Shown here: positions 33,147 through 42,708 of the stretch, one piece after another
Layout: each line of letters opens with the position of its first letter
Position numbering within the stretch: the stretch's first letter is position 1
Source: CAYWMY01 sp046352935
GTDB lineage: Bacteria; Pseudomonadota; Gammaproteobacteria; Steroidobacterales; Steroidobacteraceae
Direction of reading: 5' to 3'
Assembly: GCA_046352935.1 (NCBI GenBank)
Contig: JAXMGR010000022.1
Span: forward strand, 1-64,000
DNA: 64,000 bases
Notes under the pieces: generated by a model
Seen by the model: the letters and a program-made list of their open reading frames with translations, nothing else
Database searches by the model: none
Told to the model about the DNA's origin: nothing
Translations under genes and position numbers: made by a program

Positions 33147-34215
33147 CGGCCGTCGTCGCGCAGGTGCCTCCGCACCCGCATCCGGGACCGGCGGGTTGTC
33201 GGTTCGCCGGCGCCGCCGTGGCACTCGTCGTGGTGCCGTCGTCCGCATGCCCTTCGATCCGGATACCCAGCCGCTCGAACAGACGCCTGTCGTGATCGAC
33301 GTCGGGATTGCCGGTCGTCAGCAGCCGGTCGCCGCAGAACATCGAGTTGGCACCCGCGAGAAAGCACAACGCCTGCATCTCGTCGCTCATCGCGCTGCGG
33401 CCTGCGGACAGCCTCACGTGCGAGCGCGGCATGAGGATGCGCGCGAGCGCGATCGCCCGCACGAAGTCGAAGGTGTCGAGCGGCGCGGCCTCGGCGAGCG
33501 GCGTGCCCGGGATCGCGACGAGCTGGTTGATGGGCACGCTGTCGGGATGCGCGGGCAGCGTGGCCAGCGTGTGCAGCAGCGCGATGCGGTCGCGGGCCGA
33601 TTCGCCCATGCCGAGGATTCCGCCGCAGCAGACATTGATGCCGGCTTCACGCACGGCCTCCAGGGTGTCGAGGCGGTCCTGGTAGGTGCGTGTCGTGATG
33701 ACCTTGTCGTAGTACTCGGCGGAGGTGTCGAGGTTGTGGTTGTAGTAGTCGAGGCCGGCATCCTTCAGTGCGGCCGCCTGCTCGCGCGTGAGCATGCCGA
33801 GCGTCGCGCAGGTCTCCATGCCGAGGTCCCGCACACCCCTGATCATTTCGATGATGACGCGCAGATCGCGGTCCTTCGGTCCGCGGTAGGCGGCGCCCAT
33901 GCAGAAGCGCGTCGAGCCCGCGGCTCTGGCACGGCGCGCATTCTCGACCACTTCCTCCACGGCGAGCAGTGCTTCGCGCCCCAGCCCGGTGTCGTAGCGC
34001 ACGCTCTGGGAACAGTACGCGCAGTCCTCGGGACAGGCGCCGGTCTTGATGGACAGCAGGGTCGAGACCTGCACGGCGTTGGCATCGAACCAGCGTCGAT
34101 GCACCCGCTGCGCGTGGAACAGCAGGTCGCTGAACGGCAGTGCCGCGAGCCCCCGGACCTCGTCCAGGGACCAGTCCGTGCGGACTTCACCCAGTCGTTC
34201 GAAATCGATGCTCAT
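33133..34215 (-). CDS. bioB: Biotin synthase
   Basis: A 360-residue radical SAM enzyme that inserts sulfur into dethiobiotin. The cluster motif is CPEDCAYCSQS (Cys61, Cys65, Cys68). GLDYYNHNLDTS, the conserved FCGDRLLTTGNP near the C-terminus and RLSAGR are all BioB marks. The ATG at 34215 follows AAGGA by about ten bases. It is the first gene of the biotin operon and is divergent from comF across 109 bases. bioA, needed for diaminopelargonate formation, is not in this window. Confidence 0.95.
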   Translation of the reverse strand: MSIDFERLGEVRTDWSLDEVRGLAALPFSDLLFHAQRVHRRWFDANAVQVSTLLSIKTGACPEDCAYCSQSVRYDTGLGREALLAVEEVVENARRARAAGSTRFCMGAAYRGPKDRDLRVIIEMIRGVRDLGMETCATLGMLTREQAAALKDAGLDYYNHNLDTSAEYYDKVITTRTYQDRLDTLEAVREAGINVCCGGILGMGESARDRIALLHTLATLPAHPDSVPINQLVAIPGTPLAEAAPLDTFDFVRAIALARILMPRSHVRLSAGRSAMSDEMQALCFLAGANSMFCGDRLLTTGNPDVDHDRRLFERLGIRIEGHADDGTTTSATAAPANRQPAGPGCGCGGTCATTADARH

Positions 34216-34324
34216 CGACTTAAGTCCTTGATCCGGTGAAAAACTCGCCAACCCCGCAGGCCTGGGGACGGCCACCATCGACGGCGGCGGAAGTATTCGT
34301 TGCACGGCAGGAGGCTGTCAACTT

Positions 34325-35047
34325 ATGGTCTCGAGCTCGGTTTACAGGTGGACGGACCGGGTACTCGGCACCGTATTCCCACCGCGCTGCCTGCTGTGCC
34401 TCGATCCCGGTCAGCGCCCCGCACTCGATCTGTGCCGCGACTGCGAATCGGACCTGCCCTGGATCGAGCATGCCTGCCCCGCCTGCGGTGTCCCGGCGCC
34501 GGGGGTGCTGCTGTCGCCCTGTGCGGCCTGCCTCGCGTCGCAGCGCACCTGCGACCGGACCGTCGCGGCACTCGCCTACCGGTTCCCCGTGGACGCGCTG
34601 GTGCGCACTCTGAAGTACCGCGGCGAACTCGCGTCGGGGCGCGTGCTGGGCACCCTGATGGCGCGGCAGCTGCGCCGGCGCGGGTACGCGGGCGTCGATG
34701 CGCTCGTACCGGTGCCGCTGCACCACCGGCGCGAAGCCCAGCGCGGGTTCAACCAGGCGCTCGAACTCGCGCGTGTCGTCGGCAGGGAACTCGGTATTCC
34801 GGTCGATCCGGAATGCTGCGAGCGACAGCGCGACACCCCGGAGCAGGCGCGGCTGGACGCGGCCGCGCGGCCGGGGAATGTGCGCGATGCCTTTCGCGTG
34901 CGCCGCCGTCCCGCGCAACGCATCGCGATCATCGACGACGTGCTCACGACGGGCAGCACCGTCGAGGAACTCGCACGAGTGCTGAGGGCGGGTGGTGCCA
35001 CCCGCGTCGAGATCTGGGTGGCTGCCCGTGCGGGCGGTCAGCGATAG
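34325..35047 (+). CDS. comF: ComF/GntX family phosphoribosyltransferase-like protein
   Basis: A 240-residue protein. Four CxxC-type pairs in the N-terminal third (CLLC, CRDC, CPACG, CAAC) form a zinc-ribbon-like region, and the C-terminal domain carries the PRPP loop IAIIDDVLTTGSTVEE and the PVPLHHRREAQRGFNQ segment. ComF proteins support DNA uptake in competent bacteria, while enterobacterial GntX is linked to gluconate utilisation; the role here is unknown. With the type IV pilus genes at 53.8-58.8 kb, natural competence is possible. The last ten bases overlap the convergent ubiA gene. Confidence 0.88.
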   Translation: MVSSSVYRWTDRVLGTVFPPRCLLCLDPGQRPALDLCRDCESDLPWIEHACPACGVPAPGVLLSPCAACLASQRTCDRTVAALAYRFPVDALVRTLKYRGELASGRVLGTLMARQLRRRGYAGVDALVPVPLHHRREAQRGFNQALELARVVGRELGIPVDPECCERQRDTPEQARLDAAARPGNVRDAFRVRRRPAQRIAIIDDVLTTGSTVEELARVLRAGGATRVEIWVAARAGGQR

Positions 35048-35979
35048 AGGTAATCGAGGGCGATCCCGACGAACACGCACAGGCCGAAGTAATGTGCATC
35101 GTTGAAGGCCCGGAAGCAGCCGACGGGATGCCGGTCGCGGATGAGCCACTGCCCGTGCAGGAAAAGGACGGCGCCAGCCGCGAGTCCCGCGAAATACCAC
35201 GCACCCAGCCCCGCCTTTCCGGCGACCAGCACCAGCGCGTACAGGATCATCGCCTGCACCATCGCGATCACCGCACGGTCGGCCTCGCCGAACAGGATCG
35301 CCGAGGACTTGATGCCTGCCCTGCGGTCGTCCTCGCGATCGACCATCGCATACATGGTGTCGTAGACGACGGCCCACAGGACGGCGGCCACGAACAGCAG
35401 CCACCCGAGCCGCGGCACGCTCCCTTCCAGCGCCGCAAAGGCCATGGGTACGCCCCAGCCGAACGCGGCACCGAGATACAGCTGCGGGATGTGCACGAAG
35501 CGCTTCATGAGCGGGTAGGTCACCGTGAGGCCCGCGCCGATGGCGGCGAGCGCGCGCGCGGCGGGTGGCAGGGCGAGGGCGAGGGCGACCGCCACCAGGC
35601 CGAGCGCGACGAACAGCACCAGCGCCTCGCCACGGCCGACGCGCCCCGTGGCGAGCGGCCGGTCCGCGGTGCGTCGGACCTGACGATCGAAGTCCCGATC
35701 CGCGAAATCGTTGATCACGCACCCGGCCGACCGGGTGACCACGACGCCGCAGAGGAACACGATGAGCATGCGCGGGTCGGGTCTCCCCTTCCCGGCGATC
35801 CACAATGCCCAGAGCGTCGGCCACAGCAGCAGCCAGAACCCGACCGGCTTGTCGAGCCGCATGAGGCGTGCGTACTGGTGCAGCGTGGCCACGAAGGCCA
35901 CGACGGCGCTGCGCAATGGCTGGGGCTGCCACGTCGGCTTGTACGCCGGATCGACGGGTCCGCGGCGGGAATTCTTCAT
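35038..35979 (-). CDS. ubiA: 4-hydroxybenzoate octaprenyltransferase
   Basis: A 313-residue membrane prenyltransferase with eight or nine helices. The first Asp-rich site is NDFADRDFDRQVRRTADRPL and the second is DTMYAMVDREDDRRAGIKSS, both matching UbiA. RLDKPVGFWLLLWPTLWAL at the N-terminus is also diagnostic. It attaches the polyprenyl chain in ubiquinone synthesis, which feeds the respiratory chain. It is tail to tail with comF with a 10-base overlap. Confidence 0.94.
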   Translation of the reverse strand: MKNSRRGPVDPAYKPTWQPQPLRSAVVAFVATLHQYARLMRLDKPVGFWLLLWPTLWALWIAGKGRPDPRMLIVFLCGVVVTRSAGCVINDFADRDFDRQVRRTADRPLATGRVGRGEALVLFVALGLVAVALALALPPAARALAAIGAGLTVTYPLMKRFVHIPQLYLGAAFGWGVPMAFAALEGSVPRLGWLLFVAAVLWAVVYDTMYAMVDREDDRRAGIKSSAILFGEADRAVIAMVQAMILYALVLVAGKAGLGAWYFAGLAAGAVLFLHGQWLIRDRHPVGCFRAFNDAHYFGLCVFVGIALDYLYR

Positions 35980-36019
35980 CTTGCCTGTCTCGCCTGCTGC
36001 CTTCTTCCTGGCTGCGGGG

Positions 36020-38107
36020 TCACGCCTTTCCGTAACGGGCGCCGCCGCCGATCCAGCGCCGCAGCAGTGGCGGGATGTTGGCGGGATGACGCGCCATCAG
36101 TGCATCTGCCGCGCGCTGCACACGCGGCAGCAGGTCGGCGTCGCGCATGAGGTCCGCGACCTTGAGCGACAGCAGCCCGGCCTGCCGCGTCCCCAGCAGC
36201 TCGCCGGGACCGCGCAGCTCGAGGTCGCGGCGCGCGACCTCGAACCCGTCGGTCGTATCACGCATCACCGCGAGCCGCGCCTTCGCAGTTTCCGACAGTG
36301 GCGGCCGATACATCAATACACAGGCACTGGCATGCTGCCCGCGCCCGACCCTGCCGCGCAGCTGGTGGAGCTGCGACAATCCGAGCCGCTCCGCATTCTC
36401 GATGACCATGAGCGTCGCGTTCGGCACGTCGACGCCCACCTCGATCACGGTCGTCGCCACGAGCAGCCGTATCCCGCCGGCCTTGAAGCGCTGCATCGTC
36501 AGCTCCTTCGCGGCCGGCGGCATGCGCCCGTGGACCAGGCCGACCTCCAGTCCGGGCAGTGCCTCGGACAGCGAGCGGGCCGTTTCCTCGGCCGCCTGCG
36601 CTTCGAGCTGGTCGGATTCCTCGATCAGCGGGCAGACCCAGTAGACCTGCCGCCCGTCGAGGCAGGCGCGATGGATGCGCGCGACGACCTCGTTGCGCCG
36701 CGCCTCGGACATCACGCTCGTCTGCACCGGCGTCCGTCCGGGCGGCAGCTCGTCGATCACGGAGACATCGAGGTCCGCGTAGGCGGTCATCGCGAGCGTG
36801 CGCGGTATCGGTGTGGCGGTCATGATCAGCTGGTGCGGGAACCGGCCCTCGCACGCCCCCTTCTCGCGCAGCGCGAGGCGCTGGTCGACCCCGAACCGGT
36901 GCTGCTCGTCGATGATCACGAGCGCGAGCCGCTGGAAACGTACGTCCTGCTGGAACAGCGCATGCGTGCCGATCGCGACCTGCGTGTGACCCGAAGCCAG
37001 CGCGGCGTGTGCCTGCTGCCGCGCGCGGCCGGTGAGCCGGCCCGCGAGCAGCGTGCAGCGGACGTCGAGCGGATCCAGCCAGCGGGCGAAGTTCTGCGCA
37101 TGCTGCTCGGCGAGAAGTTCGGTCGGCGCCATGAGCACCGCCTGGTATCCGGCCTCGACCGCGCGCAGCGCGGCCAGCGCAGCGACGACGGTCTTGCCGG
37201 ATCCCACGTCGCCCTGCACGAGCCGGAGCATCGGATTCGGCAGCACGAGATCCGCGTCGATCTCCGCGAGCACCCGTTCCTGCGCGCCGGTCAGCGCATA
37301 CGGCAGAGCCCGCCGCAGGCCGTTGCGCAACGCATCCGTGCCGGTGAGCGGCCAGGCGGGGTCGCGCCGCAGGTCCTCGCGCAGCCGGCGCAGCGACAGC
37401 TGCTGGGCGAGCAGTTCCTCGAAAGCGAGCCGCCGCTGCGCGGGGTGGCGACCTGCAGCGAGCTGGTCGACGCGGGCGTCGGGTGGCGGTCGGTGTACGT
37501 ACTCCAGGGCCGCGGTCAGCGTTGGCAGGCCCAGGTCCGCGATGACGTCTGCAGGGACCCAGTCGCGCAGGGTGCTCGCCGCGGTGGCTTTGAGCGCGAG
37601 CGCGGTGAGCAGCCTGAGCCGGCCCTGCTGTACGCCCTCGGTCGCGGGATAGACCGGTGTCAGCGAGTCCTCCACGGACTGCGCATCGGGGAGCGCGGCG
37701 AGGCGGTACTCGGGGTGGACGATCTCCAGTCCCATCGGTCCACGCCGCACCTCGCCGAAGCACCGCAGGCGAACACCGCGCTGCAGCTGTTCCTGCTGGG
37801 ATCCGCTGAAGTGAAAGAACCGCAGCGTCAGGAAGCCCGTGCCGTCTCCGAGTCGCACGAGCAGCGTACGCCGGCGCCTGAACACGACCTCGGCGAGTTC
37901 GACCGAGCCCGAGACGACCGCACGTCCGCCCGGCCGCAGGGCTCCGATCGGCACGACCTTCGTGCGGTCCTCGTAGCGAAGCGGCAGCAGGAACAGCAGG
38001 TCCTGCACGGACTCGATGCCCAGCCGTCGCAGTCGCTCCGCGAGCGACGGGCCCACTCCTTTCAACGACGTGACCGGCAGCAGTCCGGAACGGCCGTCGG
38101 CTGCCAT
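36020..38107 (-). CDS. recG: ATP-dependent DNA helicase RecG
   Basis: A 695-residue protein, the usual RecG length. The N-terminal wedge/OB domain opens with PVTSLKGVGPSLAERL; helicase motifs are VQGDVGSGKTVVAALAA (Walker A), IIDEQHRFGV (DExH-type motif II) and the C-terminal QLRGRVGRGQHASACVL. RecG remodels stalled replication forks and Holliday junctions. I start at the ATG at 38107 (a GTG stands just before it); the open frame upstream covers the ridA gene in another frame and is not coding. Confidence 0.95.
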   Translation of the reverse strand: MAADGRSGLLPVTSLKGVGPSLAERLRRLGIESVQDLLFLLPLRYEDRTKVVPIGALRPGGRAVVSGSVELAEVVFRRRRTLLVRLGDGTGFLTLRFFHFSGSQQEQLQRGVRLRCFGEVRRGPMGLEIVHPEYRLAALPDAQSVEDSLTPVYPATEGVQQGRLRLLTALALKATAASTLRDWVPADVIADLGLPTLTAALEYVHRPPPDARVDQLAAGRHPAQRRLAFEELLAQQLSLRRLREDLRRDPAWPLTGTDALRNGLRRALPYALTGAQERVLAEIDADLVLPNPMLRLVQGDVGSGKTVVAALAALRAVEAGYQAVLMAPTELLAEQHAQNFARWLDPLDVRCTLLAGRLTGRARQQAHAALASGHTQVAIGTHALFQQDVRFQRLALVIIDEQHRFGVDQRLALREKGACEGRFPHQLIMTATPIPRTLAMTAYADLDVSVIDELPPGRTPVQTSVMSEARRNEVVARIHRACLDGRQVYWVCPLIEESDQLEAQAAEETARSLSEALPGLEVGLVHGRMPPAAKELTMQRFKAGGIRLLVATTVIEVGVDVPNATLMVIENAERLGLSQLHQLRGRVGRGQHASACVLMYRPPLSETAKARLAVMRDTTDGFEVARRDLELRGPGELLGTRQAGLLSLKVADLMRDADLLPRVQRAADALMARHPANIPPLLRRWIGGGARYGKA

Positions 38108-38157
38108 CACGCCCGGGCCGCCGGTGCGAGGGTCGTGCGAACGACCCGCCACTCTCG

Positions 38158-38538
38158 TCAATCCACGAGGATGCAGTCGATCTCGACCTGGGCGCCGCGC
38201 GGCAGCGACGCCACGCCGATCGTGACGCGGGCCGGATAGGGCTCGCGGAAGTACTCGCTCATGACGTTGTTCACGATCGGGAAATTCGCGAGGTCGGTGA
38301 CATAGACCGTCACGCGCACGGCACGGTCGAGGGAGCAGCCGGCTGCAGCAGCCACGGCCTTCAGGTTGTCGAAGACGCGTCTGACCTCGGCCTCGAAGCC
38401 GCCGGATACCATCGATCCGGTCGCCGGGTCGAGCGGGATCTGGCCGGACAGATAGACCGTCTCGCCGACACGGACGGCCTGGGAATAGGTACCGATCGCC
38501 TGCGGCGCATCGTGGGTGTGGATGACGGAACGGCTCAT
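38158..38538 (-). CDS. ridA: RidA family enamine/imine deaminase
   Basis: A 126-residue protein of the Rid (YjgF/YER057c/UK114) family. The GTYSQAVRVGETVYLSGQIPLDP opening and PARVTIGVASLPRGAQVEID, with its substrate-binding Arg, match RidA. It hydrolyses reactive enamines released by PLP enzymes such as threonine dehydratase. The ATG at 38538 starts the conserved region. It lies between spoT and recG on the same strand, a common gammaproteobacterial order. Confidence 0.93.
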   Translation of the reverse strand: MSRSVIHTHDAPQAIGTYSQAVRVGETVYLSGQIPLDPATGSMVSGGFEAEVRRVFDNLKAVAAAAGCSLDRAVRVTVYVTDLANFPIVNNVMSEYFREPYPARVTIGVASLPRGAQVEIDCILVD

Positions 38539-38608
38539 GAGGATGTGGCCCCGCAGGGAGTCGATGACGGATGCCGCAGGAGCATAACAAGAACGCGGGT
38601 GCGCGATC

Positions 38609-40753
38609 TCAGGTCGTGCGTTCGATCCGGATGACGTCGCTGTTCTGACGGATGGTCCGCAGGACGCGGGCGAGGTGGGTGCGGTCCCTGACCTGGAGTT
38701 CGAACGTGATGACCGACTCGTCCCGGTCACGCTCGTTCACCGTCACGTGGGAGATGTTCGTCTCGGCGGCGGCGACGTTGGCAGCCACCTGCGCGAGCAC
38801 GCCCATGCGGTTGGCCACGTCGATGCGGATCTCGGCACTGAAGAGGCCCGTGGGTTCCTTCTCCCAGACCACCGGGATCCAGTTCTCCGGGTCCTTCTCG
38901 TAGCCGATGACATTGCGGCACGACTCGCGGTGCACGACGATGCCGCGGCCACTCGACAGATGCGCGATGATCGGGTCGAACGGTATCGGGAAGCAGCAGC
39001 GTGCGAAACTCACCACCATGCCTTCAGTTCCGGCGATCACGAGCGGCGAAGCCTTGCCGGGCGTGTCGGTCGTGCCGGCCGGCAGCAGCCGCCGCGCGAC
39101 GAGCGGCGCCAGTCGTTCGCCCAGCCCGATCTGTTCCAGCAGATCGTCGATGCTGGCGAGCGACAGGGACCGCAGCGTCTCCTCGATGCGCACGGCCGGG
39201 ACGGTCTTGAGCGTCAGCCGGAACTCCTGCAGCGCCTGGTTCAGCAGCTTCTGGCCGAAGTCGACCGCCTCGCCGCGCTTCAGGCCGCGCAGGAACTGGC
39301 GGATCGCAGTGCGCGCCTTGGCGCTGACCACGAATGCGGCCCAGGTCGGGTTGGGCGAAGCTCCCTTCGCCGTGATGACCTCGACGGTCTGGCCGTTGCG
39401 CAGCACCGTTCTGAGCGGGACCATGCGCCGATCGACCTTGGCGGCGACGCAGCGGTTGCCGACATCGGTGTGGACGGCGTAGGCGAAGTCGACGCAGGTC
39501 GCGCCACGCGGCAGCCGCATGATGTCGCCGCGCGGCGTGAATACGTAAACCTTGTCCGGGAACAGGTCGACCTTGACACTCTCGAGCAGCTCCTCGGGCG
39601 GGCTGTCCTTGAGCTGCATGACTGTCTTCAGCCACTCGCGCGCGCCGTCGTAGCGCGATATGCCCGTGTCGTCGCCGGACTTGTACTGCCAGTGCGCCGC
39701 GATCCCCGTTTCCGCGAGCCGGTGCATGTCCTGCGTGCGGATCTGCACTTCGATGGGCATGCCGTTCGGGCCGAACAGCGTGGTGTGCAGGGACTGGTAG
39801 CCGTTGACGCGCGGGATCGCGATGTAGTCCTTGAAGCGACCGGGCATCGGCTTGTAGAGACCGTGCACGAGGCCGAGGGCGCGATAGCAGTCGTCGGCCT
39901 TGTCGACGACCACGCGGATGCCGAAGACGTCGATGATCTCCGCGAGCGACACCTTCTTGCGGCGCATCTTGGCGTAGACGCTGTAGAGGTGCTTCTCGCG
40001 GGCCTCGACCGTGCCGTCGATCCCGGATCGCGCGAGTGCATGGCGTACTGCCTCGGTGATCTTCGGCAGGAACTCGCGCTGGTTGCCGCGCGCACGCTTC
40101 AGTTCCCGCTCGAGCACCTTGTAGCGGTGCGGGTACAGAGACTTGAAGCCCAGGTCCTCGAGCTCGAGCTTCAGCGCGTGGATGCCGAGGCGGTTCGCGA
40201 TCGGGGCGTAGATGTCGAGCGTCTCGTGAGCGATGGCGCGGCGCTTGTGCGGCGGCATCGAGCCCAGCGTGCGCATGTTGTGCGTGCGGTCCGCGAGCTT
40301 GACCATGATGACGCGGATGTCGCGCACCATCGCGAGCAGCATCTTGCGGAAGCTCTCGGCCTGCGCCTCGCGGCGGCTCTTGAACTGGATCTGGTCGAGC
40401 TTGGTGACGCCATCGACGATCTCGGCGACCTCGTGGCCGAACTGGGTCTCGATCTCGTCGTGCGACGAAGGCGTGTCCTCGACGACGTCGTGCAGCATCG
40501 CGGCCGTGATGGTCGCGCCATCGAGACGCAGATCGGCGAGGATGTCGGCGACCGCGATCGGATGGGTGATGTACGGCTCCCCGGACCGGCGCTTCTGGCC
40601 CTGATGGGCGACCGCGGCGTAATCATGAGCGGCGCGGACGCGCTCCACCTCGTCGGGCGGCAGGTAGTTCTCGAGCTTCGACAGCAGCTGGTTGATGCCG
40701 GGCGCGCGCCGGCCGCCGGGCAGGAGACCGAGAAGGGAGGACGCGTAATCCAT
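38609..40753 (-). CDS. spoT: Bifunctional (p)ppGpp synthetase/hydrolase
   Basis: A 714-residue Rel/Spo protein: an HD hydrolase domain (about 45-195; HD pair His88-Asp89 in AAMLHDVVEDT), a synthetase domain with GRFKDYIAIPRVNGYQSLHT and EVQIRT, a TGS domain (KVYVFTPRGDIMRLPRGAT), and a C-terminal ACT domain. The RxKD-type sequence in the synthetase loop and the intact HD pair indicate a bifunctional enzyme rather than a synthetase-only RelA. It follows rpoZ by 78 bases on the same strand. Confidence 0.95.
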   Translation of the reverse strand: MDYASSLLGLLPGGRRAPGINQLLSKLENYLPPDEVERVRAAHDYAAVAHQGQKRRSGEPYITHPIAVADILADLRLDGATITAAMLHDVVEDTPSSHDEIETQFGHEVAEIVDGVTKLDQIQFKSRREAQAESFRKMLLAMVRDIRVIMVKLADRTHNMRTLGSMPPHKRRAIAHETLDIYAPIANRLGIHALKLELEDLGFKSLYPHRYKVLERELKRARGNQREFLPKITEAVRHALARSGIDGTVEAREKHLYSVYAKMRRKKVSLAEIIDVFGIRVVVDKADDCYRALGLVHGLYKPMPGRFKDYIAIPRVNGYQSLHTTLFGPNGMPIEVQIRTQDMHRLAETGIAAHWQYKSGDDTGISRYDGAREWLKTVMQLKDSPPEELLESVKVDLFPDKVYVFTPRGDIMRLPRGATCVDFAYAVHTDVGNRCVAAKVDRRMVPLRTVLRNGQTVEVITAKGASPNPTWAAFVVSAKARTAIRQFLRGLKRGEAVDFGQKLLNQALQEFRLTLKTVPAVRIEETLRSLSLASIDDLLEQIGLGERLAPLVARRLLPAGTTDTPGKASPLVIAGTEGMVVSFARCCFPIPFDPIIAHLSSGRGIVVHRESCRNVIGYEKDPENWIPVVWEKEPTGLFSAEIRIDVANRMGVLAQVAANVAAAETNISHVTVNERDRDESVITFELQVRDRTHLARVLRTIRQNSDVIRIERTT

Positions 40754-40831
40754 GGGATCCTCGCGCCCCTGTGTCGGCTATGGGCCCGTCCGGGTACCGG
40801 TGAGATTCATCGGCGACACCCGGCCATCGTC

Positions 40832-41119
40832 CTAGTCGCCGAGACCGAGCTGGGGCGCGCGGAAGTCGGCGGCCAGGTCGAGCGGATTCTCCATGAGGAT
40901 TTCCGGCTCCGGCACGGGGTCCGGTTCCTGCAGCAGCTCCGCGGTGACGAGGCCCTCGGCGATCTCGCGCAGGGCGACCACCGTCGGCTTGTCGTTCTCC
41001 CACTCGACCCGCGCCTCGGCGCCGTTCGCGAGCTGGCGAGCGCGCTTGGAGGCGATCAGCACCAGATCGAACAGGTTGTCGACGTTCTGCAGGCAATCTT
41101 CGACAGTGATGCGGGCCAT
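40832..41119 (-). CDS. rpoZ: RNA polymerase omega subunit
   Basis: A 95-residue protein. MARITVEDCLQNVDNLFDLV and the following ASKRARQL are the conserved omega sequence, and VVALREIAEGLVT completes the core; the tail is acidic as usual. Omega helps RNA polymerase assembly and contributes to a ppGpp site, which fits its place between gmk and spoT. Confidence 0.95.
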   Translation of the reverse strand: MARITVEDCLQNVDNLFDLVLIASKRARQLANGAEARVEWENDKPTVVALREIAEGLVTAELLQEPDPVPEPEILMENPLDLAADFRAPQLGLGD

Positions 41120-41187
41120 GGGGAGACCATCAGCGCTTGGAATTGGGGTCGGTCATGATAGCCGACGGGGGGCGGTGCGCGCCAGCG

Positions 41188-41811
41188 TCAGGCCAGGAGG
41201 CCTTCGGCGAATTCCCGCAGCCCGGGTCGTGCCGAGGACTGCGCTTCGCCCTTGCCCGCGACGATCGCCCGCAGGTCCTCGAGCGCCCGGTCGAAGTCGT
41301 CGTTGACGACCACGTAGCGGAACTCGTGCCAGTGGGACAGCTCGGCGACGGAGTCCCGGAGCCGGCGGGCGATGGCCTCGGGCGAGTCCGTCGAGCGGTG
41401 ACGCAGCCGCTGCTCGAGGGCCGCTCGTGAGGGCGGCAGGATGAAGATCTGGACCGCCTCCGGGAGGCGGTCCCTGACCTGCCGCGCGCCCTGCCAGTCG
41501 ATTTCCAGGATCAACCGCCGACCTCCGGCCAGCGCCTTCTCGACCTCGCCACGCGCGGTGCCGTAGCAGTTGTCGAAGACTTCGGCGTGTTCCAGGAATT
41601 CGCCCGACCGCTGCATGGCCGTGAAGCGGTCTCGCGTCACGAAGTGGTAGTCGCGGCCGTCCTGCTCGTTGGGTCGTCGCGATCGCGTCGTGTAGGACAC
41701 GGAGAATTCGAGACCGGGATCGGCGGCCATCAACGCGCGCACGAGGCTCGTCTTGCCGGTACCGGACGGTGCTGCAATCACGTACAGGTGGCCGCGTCCG
41801 GCGGTGCTCAT
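41188..41811 (-). CDS. gmk: Guanylate kinase
   Basis: A 207-residue kinase that phosphorylates GMP to GDP. The P-loop is APSGTGKTSLVRAL; SVSYTTRSRRPNEQDGRDYHFV contains the GMP-binding residues, and LILEIDWQGARQVR is the second signature. It is downstream of yicC (30-base gap) and upstream of rpoZ on the same strand, as in E. coli and relatives. Confidence 0.95.
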   Translation of the reverse strand: MSTAGRGHLYVIAAPSGTGKTSLVRALMAADPGLEFSVSYTTRSRRPNEQDGRDYHFVTRDRFTAMQRSGEFLEHAEVFDNCYGTARGEVEKALAGGRRLILEIDWQGARQVRDRLPEAVQIFILPPSRAALEQRLRHRSTDSPEAIARRLRDSVAELSHWHEFRYVVVNDDFDRALEDLRAIVAGKGEAQSSARPGLREFAEGLLA

Positions 41812-41841
41812 GAATCCCTCGTCATCCGTCCGTCGTGCGGC

Positions 41842-42708
41842 TCACTCGATGTTCTGCACCTGCTCGCGCATCTGCTCGATCAGGACCTTCATGTCGACCG
41901 CCGAGCGCGTGGTTTCCGCGTCCTGGGACTTGGACGACAGCGTATTGGCCTCGCGGTTGAATTCCTGCATGAGGAAGTCCAGCCGGCGGCCCGCCGGCTC
42001 GTCCGCGGCGATGACCTTCCGCGTCTCCGTGACGTGGCTGCGCAACCGGTCGAGTTCTTCGTCCACGTCCATGCGCTGCAGAACGAACACGATCTCCTGC
42101 TCGAGGCGTTCCTGGTGGGGTTCGGCGGCTACCTGCTGCAGCCGGTCCAGCAGCTTCGCACGGATCCGGCTGCGCACCTCGGGAAGGCGCGCGCTCAAGC
42201 GGTCCACGCCGGATTCGATGGCTGCCGCACGGGTCAGGATCAGGTCGCCGATACGGGACCCCTCGCTGGCGCGGGATTCCGCCAGCGCTTCGAGGGTGCT
42301 CTGCAGCAGGGACTGTGCGGCGGCCGCGAGGGGCCGCGCATCGCGTTCACCTTCCCGGACCACGCCGGGCCAGCGCATCAGGTCGACCACGCTGACCTGC
42401 GCATCGTCACCGATCCGGCGCCTCACGCCCGCCGCGCACTCGATCAGCCGGTCGAGCAGTGACTGGTTGATCTCCAGGTCGGACATCACCGGTGCCGCGG
42501 GACGGAAATACAGGGTGGCATCCACCTTGCCGCGGCGGACGGATGCGGCGATCGCCTGCCGGAACTCCGATTCGCCCGCGCGGAGATCTTCCGGCAGGCG
42601 CAGCGTGACCTCGAGATAGCGGTGATTGACGCTGCGCAGCTCCCAAGCGAGGGATCCGAACGTCGCTACGGCCTCCCGCCGGGCAAAGCCTGTCATGCTG
42701 CGGATCAT
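41842..42708 (-). CDS. yicC: YicC family endoribonuclease-like protein
   Basis: A 288-residue protein opening with MIRSMTGFARREA and containing ELRSVNHRYLEVTLRLPEDLR, both hallmarks of YicC. The C-terminal EEL and KSQDAETTRSAVDMKVLIEQMREQVQN match the DUF1732 domain. YicC-type proteins have been linked to RNA decay, including sRNA turnover in E. coli. The ATG at 42708 was chosen from family alignment memory; the frame remains open for another 340 bases over the divergent PP2C gene. Confidence 0.92.
   Translation of the reverse strand: MIRSMTGFARREAVATFGSLAWELRSVNHRYLEVTLRLPEDLRAGESEFRQAIAASVRRGKVDATLYFRPAAPVMSDLEINQSLLDRLIECAAGVRRRIGDDAQVSVVDLMRWPGVVREGERDARPLAAAAQSLLQSTLEALAESRASEGSRIGDLILTRAAAIESGVDRLSARLPEVRSRIRAKLLDRLQQVAAEPHQERLEQEIVFVLQRMDVDEELDRLRSHVTETRKVIAADEPAGRRLDFLMQEFNREANTLSSKSQDAETTRSAVDMKVLIEQMREQVQNIE

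Noticed and set aside
34298..34321. GTTG and CAAC arms in the bioB-comF spacer as a BirA operator
   Set aside because: Only four bases match per arm and the flanking TAAACC/GGTTTA core of BirA sites is missing.
35711..38239. An 842-codon plus-strand open frame opposite recG and the ubiA start
   Set aside because: It spans two real genes and their junction in antisense, with no domain in the translation.
38675..41158. An 827-codon plus-strand open frame opposite spoT and rpoZ
   Set aside because: It is antisense to well-supported genes with Rel/Spo and omega signatures; the composition is that of a shadow frame.
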